From Planococcus citri (Eukaryota; Arthropoda; Insecta; Hemiptera; Pseudococcidae), in the NCBI RefSeq assembly GCF_950023065.1, contig NC_088677.1, positions 76,037,469 to 76,101,468 on the forward strand: DNA of 64,000 nucleotides, given 5' to 3'. The notes beneath the pieces are model-generated. The model worked only from the letters and a program-made list of their open reading frames with translations. It made no database searches and was not told the DNA's origin. Position numbers and translations under genes: made by a program. This document shows, one piece after another, positions 59,166 through 64,000 of the stretch; the stretch's first letter is position 1, and every line of letters starts with the position of its first letter.

Positions 59166-61566
59166 GAGTACATTCGTAGACAAAAAAAAGGCTGTTGTTA
59201 CCTCTCCCTTTTATCACCTCAGGGGGAAAGCGAGAGGTGAGAAATTCGAAAAATCAACAAAAATAGGGTGTTAGAAGGGGGGGAGTTACAGCAGTGATTT
59301 TTTTTTTCAAATTCCGTTCTAGCTCTGAAGTGCAATTATAGTATCAATTACAAAGTGACCTCCATCAGATGTGAACTTCAATTTTCAAACTGTCCAAAAA
59401 TTGCTAAAAATCGAATAAAAAATTTTTAGAGGGGTTAAAATTCTAATTTCGAAGGTTTAGAAACACACTTGCTCAGTTTACAAAAATCCAAATTTCGTCA
59501 AAATTCAAATTCAACACTCAAAATGGTTCTCTCATACATAAACAATTTTCGACCAGCATAAGCTTCGAACCATCCTATACTTTCACTTTCACAATCTACA
59601 AACTACGTCTATGCAATTATGCATCCTTTACAAACGTTGGTCATTTACTGCCCCCTCCTTCCCCTTTCTCCTTTCCCATCCCTACTCTTCGAAAAAAAAC
59701 CTAAAAAATAATTTTCTCGATCGATTTCGAACCCCAAAACCCCAAACACTCGACAATCCATCGATCTATACTCCGATCATTGATCGACTATCATCAATGC
59801 GCTTATGAATGCATACAAAACGGTGTTTTTACCCCCTACCTACACGGTACCTACAAAAGTAGCCGACACACCATCGGCATCGGCATCAACGGCACCAGAA
59901 CCGGTTCCCAACATGGTTTTTTTTTGTGTAGCTATAATTGCAAAACAACGACGAGGAAAAATTTCGCTACGTTAAATTCTTAGTAAATACCAAAGTGTAT
60001 AGTAATAAGTGTATTATACAATTTATTTTAATTTCTCGACCATATTGCGATCGATAGCTGGTGCCTGAGCCGGAGCCCAAATGCAACGTGTCTCTGCGTT
60101 ACTTTTATACATTTACACTATTTGCATGATCATTGACGACCACCAATGACCAGTCTTTAAAAGCAGCTACTTTGTAGGTAATCTTTGAAGTGTAGCGACC
60201 TGTGGGGATGGCGCGGTGCGGTGGGTTTTATACGATTTTTTAATAGGTTGTATGTGTGCTGCAAAAAAAATCACATCTACGTTTACGTAGGTGCTGGCTG
60301 AGGTGATTTCCACAGTGGAAAAATTATTCTCTTCTTCCTATATAGTAGATTAGAAGAAAGATGTCTCGGAACCTATATTAGTTCGTTCGGGGCCACCATA
60401 ATACACTATATGGATGAGTTCATTTACCAGAGCACGATGTGTTCGTCGTATATAAGCGCGAGGAAGCGAAAAAAAATGTAAATATGTTGATAATATTTAT
60501 TTACAGGACGTGGTCCCAGTTGTTGGATTTCTTTCTCTGTATGTTATGCTGGTCTCCTTTTTTTTCTTTTTTTTTCCTATTAATGTATCTATAACGCGCG
60601 CGCGGTGCGGATAATAATTGTACGTATAGGTATTTTATTAAAAGTATATGGTTTCTCGCTAATGGATAGCGAATTTCAACTTTTAATATATCGAACACGA
60701 TTACAGCATTTAAATTCTTTTTATACATACGAGTACGCGAGCGTTCTCACGCAATCTCACCAAAACAAATGAAAAATTTTCAAACGTGAAAAAATTTCCT
60801 CTTTTCTCTGCATTTTGATGAACTATCATTTTTTTTCTCTTACTTACCTGTATCTACTACCAGTTTTAATCGAATATTATTATATTGTATTTATTACTAT
60901 CTATATCTACCTACGTGATATTTTTTTTCTTCTTTTTTTTTCTCGCCTAATCATTACCTATAATAATCATTTTATAATACGATATTCGTCGAAAATTATT
61001 ATATTCTAAGCTGCAATCGTACGTATATTTTTTTTCTTTTTAAAAAAAAAAGTTCCTAAACGTTATTATACTATACTTTTTTTTATATCGATATATTTTA
61101 TTACATATTTTATAAGCGTGTTTGTGCGATTTTTTTTTGAGTTTTTTTTCCTTTTTTTTTTTTTTTTTTGCTATTGTAACGACGTACGTATATTACTTAC
61201 TTTAAAAAAATGTTGTATACGAAAATAATTATCGCTTTTTTTTCAATATTTTTCATCACGTCTTCCTATTACGTTTTTACTATTTTATATAAAACAACAA
61301 ACTTTATTATTTTATAGAATTTGTTAAGTTTTGTTATCTATTTATCGCGGCTACGAATTGAAAAAAAAAATGTTATTTCTTTCTCTATCGCCTATTCTAT
61401 ATTATGTTGTATGATATTATAGTGAGAAATGTAACGATAATGTTTCTTTTTCTTTTTCTTTTTTTTTTTCTATTTTAACGCGTATTTTCATCTATTTTTT
61501 TTCTCCCATTTTTTTCTCTTTTTTCCCCTATCTCTCTCTATTTTTTTTTCTTCCTTTGTATTTGAG

Positions 61567-61572
61567 AATAAA
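61567..61572 (+). terminator. candidate polyadenylation signal AATAAA (distal)
   Basis: The AATAAA lies at the end of about 750 bp of very T-rich sequence with repeated TTTTTTCT tracts, and another T run follows at 61597-61615. That composition resembles an animal 3' UTR end. It could serve wg, or an unrecognised + strand transcript. Confidence 0.35.
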
Positions 61573-61619
61573 GTTTTTAAATCTGATGCGAAATATTGTA
61601 TTTTATTTTTTTTTATATA

Positions 61620-63513
61620 ATCAAAAATGTGGGATGTGTGAGGTCAGTTTTTTGTATCATTTATTTTGATATTGTACATTAAGAAAAATGCAACTGATCA
61701 GAGGCATAGTTGACGTCTATGCCTGAATATGAGCGAGTTGTCATTCAATGGGGGGGGGGGGTGGGTGATGATGATGATAAGGCTCAGAAGAGTAAAGGTA
61801 ACGATGTGGCAAGGAGAAAAATTACTTGAAGGTAGGTACCTATTTTGAAAATCATCGTACACAAAAATGCAATAATATTAGAGAGTAATTTGCATAAAAA
61901 GGTATTTCTGACGTCAGCAATCATTCAGAAAAATTTCCCAGTCAATAAGCACCGGAAATCGTCTGCTCGAGTAGACGAACAAAAAACGTTATTCTGACTG
62001 GCTGCCTAACTTGTGAATTGAAGGAGCCACGTGCTTCGGCTCGCAAAACTCGAAATTTACCAATTTTGAAAAAAAATATCAAAAATGAGAAAATGTTTGA
62101 ATTATTTAAATGATGCCCATGGCCCATATGTACTCGAGTTCACGTACAAAAAATGTCCCTATGACAAAATGTCTACCATCGAAATTGAGGAGGCTAACTT
62201 GATTCAAAATTTCCAAATTGTGGGATGATTCAAATTTTGAAGATTTCAAATTTTCAAATTGTATTTGCGCCTTCAATTTTTAAGATAGGCAATTTGTCAT
62301 GATACCATTTTTTTTGTTCGTGCATTTGAGCATTCTGCGTTAATGGAGTCATTTTAATAATGCAAACATTTTCTTACTATCTGTAAATTGAAAAAGTTAC
62401 ACCATTTTATGGGCAAAAATTTACAAATTTTGAAAAATTTATGGAATTCTAGGTTAGTAACATTTGACATATTTAATTTTAATTCTCTAAACGTTACCAA
62501 TCTTATTTTTCATCACAAGAAAAGTGTGCAAAATACACTGTATTTGACTTGGTATTGACCGAACATGCCCGATACTTCAAGAAGTTGGCAACATTGCGTT
62601 CAAATATGGCTGACGAACGATTCGTTCACAAAAAAAAAAAGTGTGACAAGTAAGTTTCATTGAAATACGTAATAAAAAATACAAAAACGCCGAAAATATT
62701 TGAAATGTTTAGATTACATATAAAACAGTTTATTTAGAAACATGAAAAATTGCTAAAAATTGAAATTTATGATCATCTAGGTATCTTATCATATCGTAAA
62801 AATCTTATGAAAATGGCGAAAACTGTGTCAAAATTGAACAGAACATCAAACGTGCGAAAACTGATCGAAGGGCAGGATACATCACTAGAATTAATGTGGC
62901 ACAAATCACTAAAAATCATGATTTAAAATTACATAAAATAATGATAATAAAATGGATACAAACTTGCTCGAATAAAATAATGAAACTTTTACAATTTTTG
63001 TAGAATTTCAACAACTTTCACAACATTTCAAAAATTTAAACACAACTTTCAGAGGTTATTAAAAAAAATTCTTCTTATTGAAATATTTTAAGGGCTCACT
63101 TTTTGGTTTCAGGTGGGTGGGTTGGGGGAGGGGATCAAGTGTTTTTCGATCATTGGAGTGGTCGTTATTTCAATTTCAAAGTTTCGCTTGATATTCCTGC
63201 CCCCCAAAATTTACAGATAATATGTGGGATCAATGAGTCAAGTCAAAAAAGGATGTTGGAAGCCTCCTACCCAAAGTAAAAACATTCCAAAAATAAAATG
63301 AAAAATATGGATTAAAAAATTTCTAATTTCTATTCCCCCCTCCCCTATATGAAAAATCTTTTCCAGTCTTTCAATCCAATCAGCTGAAAAAATCCCCCCC
63401 CCCCAAAAAAAATGAAATGAAAGTTTTTGTTGGTATACCTGTGTGGAGCTCTCAAAGTTGAAAACATTGAAAAAAATAAACATAGAAATCAAATTAAAGA
63501 AAAATAAGTAAGT

Positions 63514-63545
<32 letters not shown>

Positions 63546-64000
63546 TGATGATCAACTTTTAAAAAGACCGTCCTGCGAAGCGAAGGAGAGTGCAAAGGAA
63601 GCGAATCGTTTGGGAGTCCAAGAAAAAGATAACCTTGAAAAGAGGCGTATTTACTAGAAGAAGTCTGACAAAAAAAATTAAAAAATTTGAAAAGATTTAT
63701 TTTGCATATTAATTTTTTTTGGATTTTTTGAACTTCAAAGTCTCCGTCCAAAGAAACCAAAATTACTTGAGGGCTGGAGAAGGTTTGAAAAATATAGATC
63801 AACTTCTCTTTTCTTTTCTTTTTTCGAGTTTTTCAATTTTGGGAGGCTCTCTTTAAGGGATTAGCATTTTTAGGGGGAGGGAGGGGGTCCAAGGAAGAGG
63901 AAGGTTTTTTCTGCAAAAATATATTTCATAAAATTTTTCTTCATCCCATTCTTTCGATTTTTTTCCGTTTTGGTTTTTCTTTCATTTTTTCAATTTTGGA
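61620..64000. other. non-coding downstream sequence
   Basis: Unique near the start, with a G run (61751-61761), then A/T-rich. A diverged single palindrome core (ACGAACGATTCGTTCAC) lies at about 62610-62626. C and A runs occur at 63396-63415. No gene, RNA or exon recognised up to the window end. Confidence 0.4.
63519..63545. repeat. poly(A) run of 27
   Basis: An uninterrupted A run. No retroposed gene body was recognised upstream, and I see no clear target duplication, so it is listed only as a homopolymer. Confidence 0.85.

Larger units (their letters stand above)
55661..61590 (+). other. wg: 3' UTR or downstream region of wg (extent uncertain)
   Basis: After the stop codon, 55661-55990 is unique T/C-rich sequence. 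A tandem array occupies 56.73-59.17 kb, and unique sequence runs from about 59.5 to 61.6 kb, becoming very T-rich from 60.8 kb. The first canonical AATAAA after the stop that I found is at 56735, at the edge of the array. A second, in a more typical U-rich setting, is at 61567. The 3' UTR could therefore be about 1.1 kb, about 5.9 kb, or end earlier at a variant signal. Nothing coding was recognised here. Confidence 0.35.

Noticed and set aside
63519..63545. Poly(A) tail of a retroposed gene
   Set aside because: No gene-like body, retroelement motif or target duplication was seen around the run.

Overview
The window is a piece of an animal nuclear genome. It is AT-rich and repeat-rich, with conventional GT-AG introns and one recognisable gene. 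Three coding exons on the + strand (17527-17795, 44982-45277, 55148-55660) join in frame, through phase-1 and phase-0 introns, into the mature part of a Wnt-1/Wingless protein: 358 residues and a stop, with 23 cysteines and the acylation motif CKCHGMSGSC. Wording such as GIAKAGEPNN at the start of the first visible exon is that of insect wingless. With the abundant GTAGGTACCTA-type words, this suggests an insect, possibly a sternorrhynchan hemipteran such as a mealybug, scale or aphid relative. The order and family are inference. The exon with the start codon and signal peptide was not found and is probably in the first 17.5 kb or upstream of the window.

Layout. 1-17.5 kb is upstream DNA or intron 1. 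It holds degenerate A/T-rich repeats, a complete 2,055-bp fold-back (long inverted repeat) element at 7975-10029 and a GGTAAATT array at about 12.0-12.7 kb. 17.8-45.0 kb is a 27.2-kb intron. It carries a large system of repeats built on the palindrome TCGTTCGCGAACGA: a compact tandem array at 23.6-24.1 kb, then two oppositely oriented dispersed arrays at 24.6-25.9 and 28.3-31.5 kb, the second interrupted by a small inverted-repeat transposon. It also has two partial copies of the fold-back element (33.96-35.86 and 42.04-43.58 kb). 45.3-55.1 kb is a 9.9-kb intron that starts almost at once with a higher-order tandem array (406-bp units of three monomers, 45.4-48.3 kb). 55.7-64 kb is 3' UTR or downstream DNA with a further tandem array of about 165-bp monomers (56.7-59.2 kb) and a T-rich tract ending at an AATAAA near 61567.

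Between the repeat blocks lie islands of unique, more GC- and CpG-containing sequence 1-2.8 kb long. They contain no recognised exons and are the natural candidates for wingless cis-regulatory DNA. No transposase, reverse transcriptase, rRNA, tRNA or CRISPR was recognised. Apart from the Wnt exons, the open reading frames are short and look like chance or repeat-derived frames.

The most unusual content is the palindrome-centred repeat system in intron 2 and the fold-back family. Several apparently unrelated tandem families have monomers between about 133 and 170 bp.
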